Source: Lycocorax pyrrhopterus obiensis (lineage: Eukaryota; Chordata; Aves; Passeriformes; Paradisaeidae). From it: a stretch of DNA of 64,000 nucleotides. The notes under the pieces are model-generated. The model was not told the DNA's origin. It was given only the letters and a program-made list of their open reading frames with translations, and made no database searches. Positions 52,464 through 64,000 of the stretch are shown here, piece by piece. The stretch is taken from the NCBI GenBank assembly GCA_014706295.1, contig JACSVZ010000006.1:29859629-29923628 (forward strand), in the 5' to 3' direction. The position numbers and the translations under genes were made by a program. Numbering within the stretch: the first letter of the stretch is position 1; each line of letters opens with the position of its first letter.

Positions 52464-55400
52464 TTTCATAGCACCATGGCAGCTGTCAAAAAAGGAATAC
52501 TGACCATCTTTTGCAAAGTAAGAAAACTGGTTTCCCATTTAACACACACATATAAAGGCAAACACTCTTTTACAGTATGTTCTCACTATTAGATCTGTTA
52601 AAAAGAAACTGCTTTTGGTTCTATTTCATTATCTTTCTTCTAGGCAATTTATAATGTGCAAAAACACTTGGCCATGTCAAGTGTCCCTTTATTAGCTTAT
52701 GTTCAATACAATACTCATCAAAACCAGATTAACCACCTCTGATGGCATATCAAAAACCCGAAGCTAGATTACAATCTACCAGATCATGCAACATATTGAA
52801 GAAGTGGGGATGGACAATATGTATCTGCAAAGAAGAGGAGGGAAGGGCAGAGGGTGAGAAGGTCTCATATGTAGTTATTCACAGCTGGTTTATGCATCAT
52901 CTTGTGTACTTGTACAAACAGTATTATATTCCCTGTTTTTTGAAACCATATATGTTTTACCGGCATCTTGAGAACGAACTGCAGAAGCCACCTTCTCTTT
53001 TAGACACAGTAATTAAAAGCATTAATCTGCTTTTCTTTAATATTTTTTCTTCAGCACTTGTGATATGAATTGATATGAATTTTGAATAAAGTTGTTTAAG
53101 AGTTTATGACTAATTTTAGGATATTGCTGGGAGAAGTGGGAAGGAAGAAAATAGATTCTGAGAATTAGGGTATGATAACCATACAGTTGAATATCTCTGA
53201 GAGTCTTCCTAAGTGAAATGTTTCCATTCTTTGAGATATGCTTTTTGAATAAATGTTTTAAAATTATTATTGTTGTACCTTAATATTTTTCTTCCTATGT
53301 GGGTAAGCAAGGATTGAATTAGCAACCCTCAGACCACTTTAGAAACTACATAAGTTTTACTTTCTGCTATTTTTCAATCCTGAATTTCCTATTATTTTCA
53401 AATACTGAATTTTCTCCAGTCTTTAAATCCACAATCTCTTTCTTCTTAGCTGTTTCTCAACTTCAGCAAATCAGCAGGTATTCCTAAACGTTCAAGATCA
53501 AAAGTAGTCAACATATTTTTAGAAGTTTTTTAGCAAATTAACAGTCTAATAAAGTAGAAATATTTGTGTCTGTCAACACAAAACCCAGGTCTATTCTAAC
53601 AATAAAGAGTACACCCCTTTTGGCACCTGAACTCAGTCTTAAATTTTTTTCTAATGCACTTTACTGAAAGTTAATGAAGTCATTCTGTGTCAGTCATGTT
53701 CAGACATGAAAGTGATTCAAAACACAACATTTGCAACTTTCAGTTTAGGTTTCACAGGGCAGTAAATGAGTTTGCTAATATAGAACAATTGTTCAACTTG
53801 CCTGATTACCTGAAGAGAGGGATGATTCCCAAATGGACTCCTATGCCAGACATTAAACTGCCAGCTGGTTAGCATTACCAAAATGAATAATGAAGTAGCA
53901 CTGACATCTGGATGGGTTCTAGGCAGGCGCTGATGTATCAAGATAATTTCTTTGTTTTAAAGAGTGATCCTTTCAGAGTCACTGATATGATAAAATGCAT
54001 CTTCACTTAAGCTGTGAAGTGTGTTATGGAAACACAGAATTACAGTAACTGCTAAAAAGACTTAAGGGAACTGAATCATAAATAAAATTTCCTCTCTCCA
54101 CGTCCAAGCCAAGTATTGGCATGATGAGATAATGCAGTAAACATCCCAATAAAACAACAGAAAGTCAAGTTTAACCCCTCTAAGTGCTTTGAGCTTACGA
54201 CACAGCTGCTAAAACCTTCCACATACAAAGTAACTTGTGGTGTGATGATTTGTCAAGACTATATAATTGATTTTCAAGGAGCAAATGCATTGCTTTATAG
54301 ATTTCCAGTAAGACATATGACACAGTTTTCAATTTGGTTCAGTGACACAGAGAGGAAATTATACAATGTGACCTCACATATTTTTCTGTGTTTTGCAGTA
54401 ACAGCTTAGAACTTCTTACACCACGAATTTCTTGTCTATTATTGTTAAAAGCATCCATACATTATCTTTGCATACATTTGAAACAGCATTTGATGAGTTA
54501 AAGAGAAGTCAAAACCAGTTGTGTGAACTAGTTCCCAAAACCTCATTCTGTACTACTACAAGCATTATTTGAGGTTTAAGAAGAGGAATGTATCCGGGTG
54601 TTTACAAATAGAATTAATGGCAGTAAAGCATCACTATTTTCTTCTTGCTGCTAAAATACAGATGTATGTATGCAATACCATTTTTTATATATACATATAT
54701 ACATTGTGTATATATAGATTTAATTACTGCTTAACACTTTCAAAGGTTTTGATACATGTCTAAGTTCAGAATTAATCAGCTATCTGGAAATCACTCAGAA
54801 AAAGAGGACTCCTTGATTTTCATGGAGGCAGATTGACATCTTTACTCCTAGTGTCTGAGAAAAAGTGAACCAGTTCCTCACTTTTCATACTGCTATGTCA
54901 CCCAGGAGTACAAGGATGCTGTCCTGAAAACCATTTCCACAGCAAGCCAATAACTGCAACATAAATTGCAAAATTATTGTAGAACTCTGTTCGGGAACAA
55001 GTGGAAGGTTGTAGCTTCTTTTTAACAATTTTAATTATCAGACTAGTTCAAGCGATTTCAGGGAAAGTAAACACATCTTAAACTTACTCTAAGTTTCTAT
55101 TCTGAATGATGTCCATGCAAAACAAAGTCAGTCATGAACAACAACCGCATGAGAAATCAGCTATTCAAAATTAGTTTCACACGCTTAAGAGGAAGGGACT
55201 AAACCAGTTGCTGATTAAGTATAAGTATTCAGTTACACTTTTTGTGATTATACTTTGTTCATCACTTTACAGAAGCTAGAACAGTCGTAGGTTTTGTATG
55301 CCTTAAGAGTTACTTGGATGGGAAAAAGAAATTACTGTGCAGATTCTATTGACATTGAAGGCACTTAGATCTGCATATGAAGACCTATAAAAAGCCTTTT

Positions 55401-58400
55401 GCACATGTAACAGATTTTAAAATTCCATGAGCTTTTTATATCTTTCATTATTTATTCTTTAACATCACACACATAATTCAATTAGAAGTGAATTTTTATC
55501 ATAAAGCCAAAATGTTCTTCATTTTTCCAGCACATCTATCAGATTTATAAGCTAAGATACACAATGTAGGCATTAAATGAATGCATTTTTTGACACATTT
55601 TCCTGCTTACTTATCAGTAATTGCAGATTTCATTAATTGCCAGCTTTCTGTTCTTTACCTCTTAGTGGCTGTTGTATGGGGGGTGATCTACAATAACATA
55701 AACTATCAAGTTAAAAAACCCCTCCACTTCTTAGATTGACAGACATAGCTGTGGTAGTCTTTTTAAACTTAAGACCAGTGAGAAATAAATTCTGTTTTAT
55801 CCTATTCAGACAAAACAACAAAGCAATGGGGGGTTTTCCTACAGATTTAATGTAAAAGTCCCCAGATGACAAACACAAAAGCCTAGATATCAAACAGGTT
55901 GAAAATGCTGATGTTCAACACCTGCACTGTGTGAGGGCCAAGAAGTAAGCTAAAGCCTTTGCTAACCAGCACACCTGCTTGACAGTTTTTAACCCTTTCG
56001 TTTTCATTCTCAAATGACTTGCTTAAAACAGGAGAGGATTGCAATAGAATGATGCAATCAAAGAGATGTTAAAGCACAGTTTTAAAATAGAAACTACATT
56101 CTGCCTTCTTGTCAAAATATATCAAATTACTATTTTATTTGTATTGAAGACCCATCTAACCTGACATTAATAATACTGGAAAGGATTATTTATGGCTACA
56201 AGCTTACAGGAAAAAAATTACACAGGCTTTGTGGGACTATTTTCTGCGTCTAGCAAATGTTTGTATAATCACATGGTTATATCTGACCAGGTATATGCTG
56301 CAAAAAACCAGGAGCAGTCTAATCATTCTCCCTGCTTTTCAGAGGCTGCAATGATATAATTAAAGACCATCCAGTCAAAGTCGAGCCCAGGTATCTACTG
56401 GGTCTTCTTTGGCTGTCCATAACCTCTGAGTGTACAAGCTGAAGTGCAGAGGGCTTATGCTCAATGTCACAAAGGAATGAACAAGGGCCCATGTTGAGGC
56501 AGTTCTTACATTCCAGTATTCCCCAGGCTTCAAAAAGAAGAATATTTGACAGCTTTTCTCCTGTTGTAATTAATACTAAAATTGAGGTTCATATTATTAG
56601 GTCATCAGCCACCTTTAAGATAATCCACACAGGGTAATTGCTGTTGTCAATAGAAGCAGTTTGCCCATCTGTGAAAACTTGTGCAGCAAGGGCAGCTAGT
56701 ACGTCATTTTAAGTTGATGTCACTTTCTGCTTCCTTCACTATTCCATGTAGAAAACACCTTCTAGTGTCTCCAATACTGCTTGGAAAGTTCCAAATGAAT
56801 TCAAAACCTATCACTGTATACTGGAATAACATGGGATATTGCATATGGGAGATAGTTCTACTTCTTTCAGCAGTAAGCAAGGTTGAGGCAGAAAGGGTGG
56901 ACTCAACTAAGTACAACTATAGCTGTGCAAACTATGCATTTCCCCACACCTAAATTATACTAAAGAATGATCACACCAATGAAGCAGCAGCAGGAGCTGT
57001 GATTTTGTTGGAAGCATTGGTAGAAATTCTTCATGTTTAAAAATAGGAGATCCCATCTAATACCAGGAACTCTACTTGGCTTGAATGTGAAGTTTATTTG
57101 TATTTTTTTCATCTTTCCCTCCATGTAAAAAAAATCATCTACAGAACTACTCAGCAAGAGCTCTTCAACTCTTACTGATTCATATGACACTTCAATTAGA
57201 TGAAGGGCTGGCTATCATTTAAGGTAACGTAATTTTCAGATATGGACCACAGAATGGAATAAATTAAGAAATTAATACCCTGACGATGAATTTTCCTCAC
57301 TTCATATGGGTCAGGAAGAAATTCACAGAACGTCCTAAATACAGAGGGTTTCTCAATAGCAATTGGAGAAAGGCTGACTGATTCATAAAAGAAGCCATTT
57401 GAAGGAAGAGCAGAGGAGGACAGTCTCTAAATAGGACTTTTAGAGTGTTCAAAAGCAATGAGGAGTCTGAGGCTGAACACCCATGTAGTTGTTACTACGT
57501 GATCTAGGTTTGTATGTTCCTGTGCTAGATACAGTAAAACAGCCAACTTCAGCTTCCTGTCTTTTCTCCATAAAATCACAGTCTGCACAACATCGGGCAG
57601 ATGGAAAAGGGTCCCCTTCAGTTACATTACTTAAAGGAGTTACAATACAACATCTTACTCCTTTGAAAGGGTAGCAGAGCAAAACCATCTGCTTATAAGA
57701 CCTGTCACTGTGATCGAGGAACTAAGAGTTCAGAGTTAAACCCACTGAAAGGTTAACTCCAGAGCCTGGAGTCTGACACTTTTAGACACAAAGCAGGAAT
57801 CCTACTTAGAGTCCCCCTCAAGCGAGATGGGTTTACCAGGGCACTAGAATCCTTTATCAAGCAAAACATGGGCAAATATGGAGTTTAAGAAATCTGACAG
57901 ACTGCTATTAAGATGGTGAGTTCACCCCTCCTTTCTTCCTGAGTGTATTTGGTATTTGATAGAAAATCCTGAAATGTTTTCAACAGCAATATAGCAACAG
58001 TTTTTTCCATGCTCCAACACCTCAGAGGCAAGGACGTGCAGCATTTTAATATTTACTACCTCACCAAAGATATTTTGCTGTGCTTCACGAGAATATTAAT
58101 TTCTCCCTTGCTAAACAAAATCATATACCAAAAATTTGACAATACCTGTGTGGAAACAAAGAAAAGGCAACCCAAAATTTCTTTTGACTTGCCACCTCCT
58201 TTAGCCCATCCTTTTAACCTCCATTTGAACTTTGGCAGTAGTTAAATTGTAGACTGATGCTTTAAATAGAGCTTAAAAGTGCTGACAGTGTTGGAATAAA
58301 GGTTTGAACGCACTAACAGGTTTTAGTGTCTGAAAGTTTTGATAATCTGGCCCTGAGTGTCATGGGTCTCTCTGAGTGGATTCCATCTGTCCCATAAACT

Positions 58401-58653
58401 GATGTATTGAAACGTAATGCAGCCCTTTGATCTTCCTTGTGTGAAGATCCTCATGTTCCATAAAATCAACAAGATGGTCTCATTCACTGAAAAGCCAGAT
58501 CTCAGACTGGTGATTGGTGAGACTATACTACTTGCTAGAGTATGTGCCTCTTCCCCTTCTGTTTATGTTAAGTTTCAGCTGCAGGATGACCTCACAAACA
58601 CTGTTGAAGTATCAACTGTCTTCATTATTACGACATAGTCATGTTACCATAAA
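52464..58653. other. AT-rich non-coding sequence, nothing recognised
   Basis: About 6 kb without a supportable gene. It contains a perfect tandem pair of TGATATGAAT at 53061-53080, followed by AATAAA, and a TA-rich stretch at 54686-54715. The frame at 53687-53872 (61 codons) has a less biased composition than most but matches nothing I know. Confidence 0.6.
53061..53080. repeat. Tandem pair of a 10-mer
   Basis: TGATATGAAT is repeated twice without a gap. An AATAAA hexamer follows a few bases downstream, but with no transcript evidence I do not call a polyadenylation site. Confidence 0.85.
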
Positions 58654-58702
58654 ATATTATGCTATATGGCCATATTATGACCTGGCCATGTTAGCATAAT
58701 AT
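58654..58702. other. Strong inverted repeat, 17-bp stem
   Basis: The left arm (58654-58672) is ATATTATGCTA, TA, TGGCCA; the right arm (58683-58702) is TGGCCA, TGT, TAGCATAATAT. Eleven and six base pairs match perfectly around a small 2x3 internal loop, and the apical loop is ten bases. The structure is much longer than expected by chance. At 49 bases it is short for a canonical pre-miRNA (usually 60-80), so a cruciform-prone palindrome or a relic of a small inverted-repeat element is as likely. Confidence 0.7.
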
Positions 58703-60410
58703 CCACTGAGACTGTAAAATAAATACTAATGGTGGCACTCTGCAGTAAAACACACCATGGTAAATTAATAGACACATCAGCAACGTTGTTTATTTGTCTA
58801 TAGTGTTTTGATATCTCTGCATGTTCTTCTGTGGAGTTTGTTATTCAAACATGACAATTAACAAACTTGCTTCCAATTAGCATTGCCACAGCTGGAAGTG
58901 GAGCAAGAAAAGGATTATGTTTAACCAAGGTCATAACTAGAAATTAAACTGAGACTGAAAGTCCACAGCACAGTGCAGAGAGGACTCGTGCAGTGTTTCC
59001 ATGCTGAGACACTCAGCCCTACACCCAGAGCTGACACCAAGCTACTTAGAAGCTTTCTAAGACCCCCAGAATTGCCACTACAGGGGAAATCCAAACAGGG
59101 CTGGACCCCAGCTGGCCTCCAACAGTCCCAGAAAATGAAGCACTGTGAACCCTCAGGGGATCCCCTTATCCTGCTTCAGCATCCACAAAGCAGTGCTGCT
59201 GTGTTTGAGCAATTTTACGCAGATAGATGTAAGGCAGGATTTTCCCTTAGTGACTTTTCAAGTTCATTCAAGAACTGCACTGCATATCTGCAAACACAGC
59301 CCAGGTGACTCTACTCCCTGTATCTTCATCCCCAAAATTCATTTAGGACCTTATGAGTACTAGTTCGTAAAAACAACCTGTGGCACTGTAAATACCATGT
59401 TTAGGATTATATATCACCCAGAAAATAAGTCTATTCTGGCATGTGAAATGAAGTTTCACTTAATTTGGCGTTTTTATTTCCTATCTTCAGAGAAAACCTT
59501 ACTCATTGTATTTATTTATTTCACAGTTTTATTTAAATATTATCTGTATGGTGAGGGGTTTTTCCCAGCTGCTTGACATATAATCAGCTAATTCTAATTT
59601 TAAAATATTATCACAATTATTAATATTAATTATTAACATTAATAACCACTATTTGTTTTGTTTTATTAATAAATAACTAATTTATAAAGGTACTGTTCTC
59701 TTATTATTATAGATTTTATTAATAATGAATTTGTATCCTGCATTATACCTCCAAAAACAGGTGACAAAAACATGAAATCCTTTCTTGTAATATACTGTTA
59801 TTTCATTAGATGGCAGTGTTACATTCAAAACAAGTGTTTCATTCTTTTATACATATGTTTTTTATATTCACCAAGAAAAGCAGTTGATCTTCTGTTACAT
59901 GATAAACTGTACATGTATGTACACATTTTGGAATGTTCAAATCTTACATCTGGAAGTCTATCTTAAAATTAAATGCTAAGTGTTGATAACTGAGTCAGGA
60001 CATAATTCTTCTTGCCAAAACGTTATACATTTAGTAAATAAAATATTATTTACTGTCATCTTTAACTCCTGGGATCTTTTCAAGAAATCTGTGTTTCAAA
60101 AATCAGTGTAATCAGAGGAATTATGATTTTATACAATCTTTATGTTTTCTTGTTCCTTAGGAGAGCTAAGAATCAAGTCAGCTCAAAACAAAAGTTTGAA
60201 ACTGCTTTGATAAGTTGCTGTAAAGAGCCTTTACAATGCCGAGAAAGACGAGTTATTCCTCTTGTATCACAGATATCTATGCTGCCCCTTTACTACATTA
60301 AAATCTGAATCCATAGAGCAAAGACTTGCTATCTTACTTTTCAAAAAATTTTATTTTTCTAGAACAGAAATCATATCTGAGAATTTCTTTTCTTTCCTGA
60401 TTTCTTTATA
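58703..60410. other. AT-rich non-coding sequence, nothing recognised
   Basis: No gene or element recognised. 59590-59720 is nearly pure A/T with many TAAT and ATTA units. Confidence 0.6.
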
Positions 60411-60443
60411 CTTCCTCCCTTGATATGTCTATCAAGGAGGAAG
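60411..60443. other. Strong inverted repeat, 14-bp stem
   Basis: CTTCCTCCCTTGATA (60411-60425) pairs with TATCAAGGAGGAAG (60430-60443) over fourteen base pairs with a single bulged C and a four-base loop. A match this long and this close is not expected by chance in 64 kb. An A-rich stretch follows at 60460-60470. No known RNA family is recognised. Confidence 0.7.
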
Positions 60444-62869
60444 AAGGAGTATTAAAATAGAAAAAAAAAATTCTGTGTTAAGAGACAATAAATCTTAGAA
60501 AGATAACAACAAAATATTTGGTATGACCGACAGTGCAGTAAAGCAAGAAGTTGGAGGATGAAAGAATTATACTGGGCAAATGCAATTATATGCTTGTCCT
60601 GGTCCCATCTTCTGTCCTGCACATCTAGCATTGGACATTATGTAGGATATTGAGACTGACAGACAGACCCTCTCATTCAGCCTGGTAGCATTGTTCATAG
60701 GGAAAACTACTAACAAAAATTATTCATGCTATGTGTATGCTTCTCTTCAGGATATAGATTGTTCTCAAATGCGCCATGATGCAAATGCTGCCTTTTCTCC
60801 TCTTTTGTTTTTTTTGTCTGGGAATAAATTCTACTACCAAAACATACCAATTCAATTTCCACCTACAAAGTCTGTTCAGCATTTTAGTCATTCCATCCAT
60901 GCAGACCTATACTTTTATACTTTCTGTCCATAGGGTTTCAGTCTTGCTGAAAATGGAAGGAAAATGGAAGTAAAGAACTACCCTAGCTCTTCTTCAGCAT
61001 TTCTTTATCATCAGTTGTGCTGATAGCAGCAGCATTTTTACTGGGAAAAAATAAATTCCAGTTTAAAAATGGGGTTTATATCTCTCTTGCTCTCTTTGCA
61101 GAAGACATGATACCAACATGGTTACTGATGTACTGTTTCTTTTGATTGTACTTTTCAAGGTTACAGGACTAATACTGCAGGTGCCTGATAAAAGAAAACA
61201 CCCTCCCTACTGTTGTACTGTCCTTCCATGTACAGAAGTCTCAGGCAGTGTGCTAAAGTGGACTGCTTTTGTCTCACGATGTTCCTTGAGGGATTTCTGT
61301 TTTTCAAATAATGTCTGATGTGACAAGCATTTTAAGAATCTCTGCTTCTTTAGAATTCCACCTATTCCTCTGGAAAGGCATGCTATCAAAATGCCATGTC
61401 CTTTACTGGCATTTACCCCAAAGGCTGGGAAAGCATTTCTGTGAAAGGTGAAGTTCTGAGCAGTACAGAATTACAGCAGATGTGTTACAAAGCCCTGCCT
61501 CAGGCTACTTGTTATTTTTGCACCCTATCTGAGCTGATTGGTTTTTCCCATCTGTGTGAAATTAGCATGTTTTCGCTTTTTTTTTTTAATTACTAGTGTT
61601 GTCCATCAGTATAAGCATATCACAGATTTGCCCACAAGTTTGCGTCTCTGACAGAAATATCTCTTGTGCCCTCTCTTGGTCTTTGCTGTATTTAAAATGG
61701 CATGATTTTTTGCCCATCACTTTTCTTTTCCAACTGCATCAAAAATATAGGATCCTCTTAATTTAATTTTCTGCTTCACTTTATTGACAAGGTACTCAAT
61801 TCCAGGAAATTAGAAAGCAGGAAATTGACATTATTATTGGCCCTTTGGGAGCAGTAAGACTACGCATAATGTGATGAGATGATGTAAGTGCACTAAAAAT
61901 AGAAAGAAAGCATACAGGTAAAGGAAGAAAAGAATTATCTTAGTAACTATAGTATATGAAAAAAAATGGGTTTTTTCCAATCTTTTCCTGCCTATTCTGA
62001 TCTACATGGCTAGGAACTCTACTTTTTCTACCACGACAGCTTTAATCCAACGAGCAGAAATGTAACTTCTAAACAGAGGTCTTTAAATAGATGAAAGCCA
62101 GGAGGATAATGATGATGATGACAATGATGATTAAAGGAAAAAGACATTGCAGATCATGTTTTAAGAGTTTTCTAGGATGCATCATAGGTGGCTACAGTTC
62201 TCAGTGAAGCTGAAGCTCTTGCTAATGGCTCTGCACTGTGTGTCTTTTCATGCCTTCCTGGTGAAATACCTTCCGACAAAATTTGTCTTCTCATTGGACA
62301 CAATCAGGTAACAACTCAGAGATGAGACACAATATTCTCACATTCGTGTTTACTAATATATTCATGCTTCAAACTAAAATAATAATTTATGGAAACTTTT
62401 TTTTTAATATTAGAAAAACTTTAATGTGCTACAGAGACATCAAAGGGATTTAGGAAATTTTAAGTGTAAATTGTGGACATGAAAAGCTACAGATTAATAA
62501 TGCTGATAGTTTGTTTTATCTATGAGTGAATACAGCAGACCAGAACTGAATATATAGTCCAAAGTCTTTAGGTTTTTGTATAATCAGACATTGATGACAA
62601 AAGAACTTCATTACTACAAAATTATAGTTTGATCAGCATTCCCTATCAAATAAACTTGTGTTCCTATGTAGTTTGTAGAGTGTGAGAAAAACACCACTGT
62701 GTTTGCCAGTAATCACCTTTTTCACTATTTAGCTGGCAAATAAAATACAGGGCTATGAAAACCTGTACCACAAGAGGCCTTGGGTGCTGTAGCTCAGAGA
62801 ATATGGAAAGTGAACATCCTACTGAATGCTCTTCAAAGAAAAAAATTCACCTGCCTTTTAAGGATAGAC
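60444..62869. other. AT-rich non-coding sequence, nothing recognised
   Basis: No exon, RNA gene or interspersed repeat recognised. A degenerate GAT trinucleotide array is at 62105-62131. If the promoter to the right is real, this is its upstream flank. Confidence 0.55.
62105..62131. repeat. Imperfect (GAT)n microsatellite
   Basis: GAT units interrupted by AAT and GACAAT. Confidence 0.8.
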
Positions 62870-62950
62870 AGCCAATGAGATCTGTGTCAGACCAGACAGC
62901 TTCTGATCCCGCTTCCCAGCTATATAACCAAGGGCTAATCACTAGGAAAG
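62870..62950 (+). promoter_or_regulatory. Candidate RNA polymerase II promoter (CCAAT and TATA boxes)
   Basis: A CCAAT box in good context (AGCCAATGAG, CCAAT at 62872-62876) lies 48 bases before a TATA box CTATATAA (62920-62927). With usual spacing transcription would begin near 62950-62957, placing CCAAT at about -78, the classical position. The DNA changes from AT-rich to GC- and CpG-rich just after the TATA box. An E-box-like CACCTG is at 62848-62853. The combination of two correctly spaced core elements and a composition change is what makes this credible; each motif alone would be weak. Confidence 0.5.
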
Positions 62951-63122
62951 CGGTTTTGTCTCCGGCTGCCTTTGCCTCCCCTCCCTGCACGCACAGCTCT
63001 GCTGCCCTCGCCCCCTCAGCACACGGCTTGTACTCAGGCACTCTGCGTGTCCCAGCCTTGCTCCTTCACCCGCCTCGGCTGCATCTCCTCGCACAGGAGC
63101 GGCGTTAGCGCTGCAGGCGAAG
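62951..63122 (+). other. Candidate non-coding first exon (5' UTR)
   Basis: This stretch directly follows the candidate promoter and is C-rich with over a dozen CpGs, while the rest of the window has few. It contains no ATG on the plus strand, as expected for a 5' UTR exon. Two possible splice donors end it: CGAAG|GTAGCC (exon end 63122) and CACTGG|GTGAGG (exon end 63135); the second fits the donor consensus better beyond the GT. Its gene cannot be named, and the coding part would lie to the right, past 64000 or in an exon I do not recognise. The 117-codon plus frame 62755-63108 spans the TATA box and so is unlikely to be real. Confidence 0.4.
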
Positions 63123-64000
63123 GTAGCCACACTGGGTGAGGGATTTGGCATCCCTTGAGAGGCAAGGCAATGCCTTCCTTTGGAGTAGGAAGATGTAAAA
63201 GCAGGAGGGACAGCGGTTCAAAATCAAGAGGGGCCTCTGACAGTAAGCACTAAACAATACAAGCAACAGGAGCACAACCTTCATCAGAAAAGTCCACGTG
63301 TCTCCAATGAAACAGGAGATGCTGGTTGAACAAGGAATTAAGGCTATAGTTTCTAAAAAGATGTAAAAATGGGTAATTAGGAAGACCTGATTTGCTCATG
63401 AAGGTGAATGTGCTTATGAAAGGAAACAGGAGGTTATGTATACAGAATAAAAATTGATGACTAACAGATTAACCTTTGGAGGGATTCAACTGCTTGGAGG
63501 GCATAGTTTCTGCAGACAGTAGGGACACGGGACTGGGAATAGTTCACAATATGTTAACCCCATCCTGTCATTCTTAGTACTTTAAAACACTGACTATTTC
63601 TGTCTTAGGAATAGAGAAGCAGAAATGTTAGCCAGCTATGATCTGATTAGATGAGTATTCCCACATATTTCCAACAGACTTAAAAGAGATTAATTTCCTG
63701 AAAAACTATATATATTTACTTTCTAATAGCATGAAAAAATAGATCTTATACCTCAAAAGTCAGTAGCAAAATACATTCATTTTAATATCATTAAACAGTT
63801 ATGAATTTTGTATAGAAAAGCAGAACATCAGCCAGTTTCCTTCATCTTTTTCCAGCCATGTGAAGGAAAACCTTAACAAAAAAAAAAAAGAAGTTCAAAT
63901 AAGCCCAAAGACCAAAAATACATTTCTTTTGATTATTTTTACCTTATTATCAGATTTCTTCTGCTGATTTGAATAAGTTACCTAGGAGAAACAATGTATA
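63123..64000. other. Non-coding sequence, possibly first intron
   Basis: Composition returns to AT-rich within about 200 bases of the candidate exon. No further exon, repeat or RNA is recognised before the window ends. Confidence 0.45.

Noticed and set aside
53085..53090. AATAAA after the tandem 10-mers as a gene 3' end
   Set aside because: The hexamer is common in AT-rich DNA and no coding exon upstream supports a transcript.
53687..53872. 61-codon frame with protein-like composition
   Set aside because: Too short to judge, no recognised homology and no convincing splice sites at its ends.
1..64000. CRISPR arrays, operons, prophage or bacterial features
   Set aside because: No regularly spaced repeats or coding clusters are seen, and CR1 LINEs and avian LTRs mark this as bird nuclear DNA.

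Overview
This window looks like nuclear DNA from a bird, probably a neoavian or songbird genome. The evidence is four truncated CR1 LINE copies carrying the avian 3' signature, and two long-terminal-repeat (LTR) elements, one of which matches an abundant avian endogenous-retrovirus LTR that I recognise by its ends. The sequence is AT-rich, with homopolymer runs, microsatellites and few CpGs, and has no bacterial-style gene packing. Open frames are all short (172 codons or fewer), overlap on both strands, and fall mainly where GC-rich or repetitive sequence lacks stops. I find no confident protein-coding exon, tRNA, rRNA, CRISPR array or complete mobile element. The best description is a gene desert or a large intron/intergenic interval.

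Layout. 1-19468 is mostly unique AT-rich sequence; it holds a dense cluster of one 8-base motif (9520-9645) and a CAAA-rich tract (12730-12842). 19469-20126 is a short antisense CR1 fragment interrupted or followed by a solo LTR. 20127-27308 is unique sequence with a perfect 19-base tandem duplication, a G-quadruplex motif and one sense CR1 3' end. 27309-27604 is a second sense CR1 that still shows the last part of its ORF2 protein, broken by a frameshift. 27605-50828 is unique apart from a small LTR-like fragment (about 36783-36870), a GC-rich island of unknown nature (37840-38245) and simple repeats. 50829-51045 is an antisense CR1, followed at 51472-52463 by an almost complete solo LTR, probably antisense. 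52464-62869 is unique sequence with two strong hairpins.

The best gene-like signal is at the right end. A CCAAT box (62872-62876), a TATA box (62920-62927) and a CpG-rich, ATG-free stretch of about 170 bp ending at possible splice donors together look like a promoter and non-coding first exon of a plus-strand gene that would continue beyond the window.

No set of genes here works together as a system. The observations most worth checking are the candidate promoter/first exon, the TGCTAAAT cluster, the GC-rich island and the two long hairpins. All repeat-family assignments are from recognition, not from a database search.
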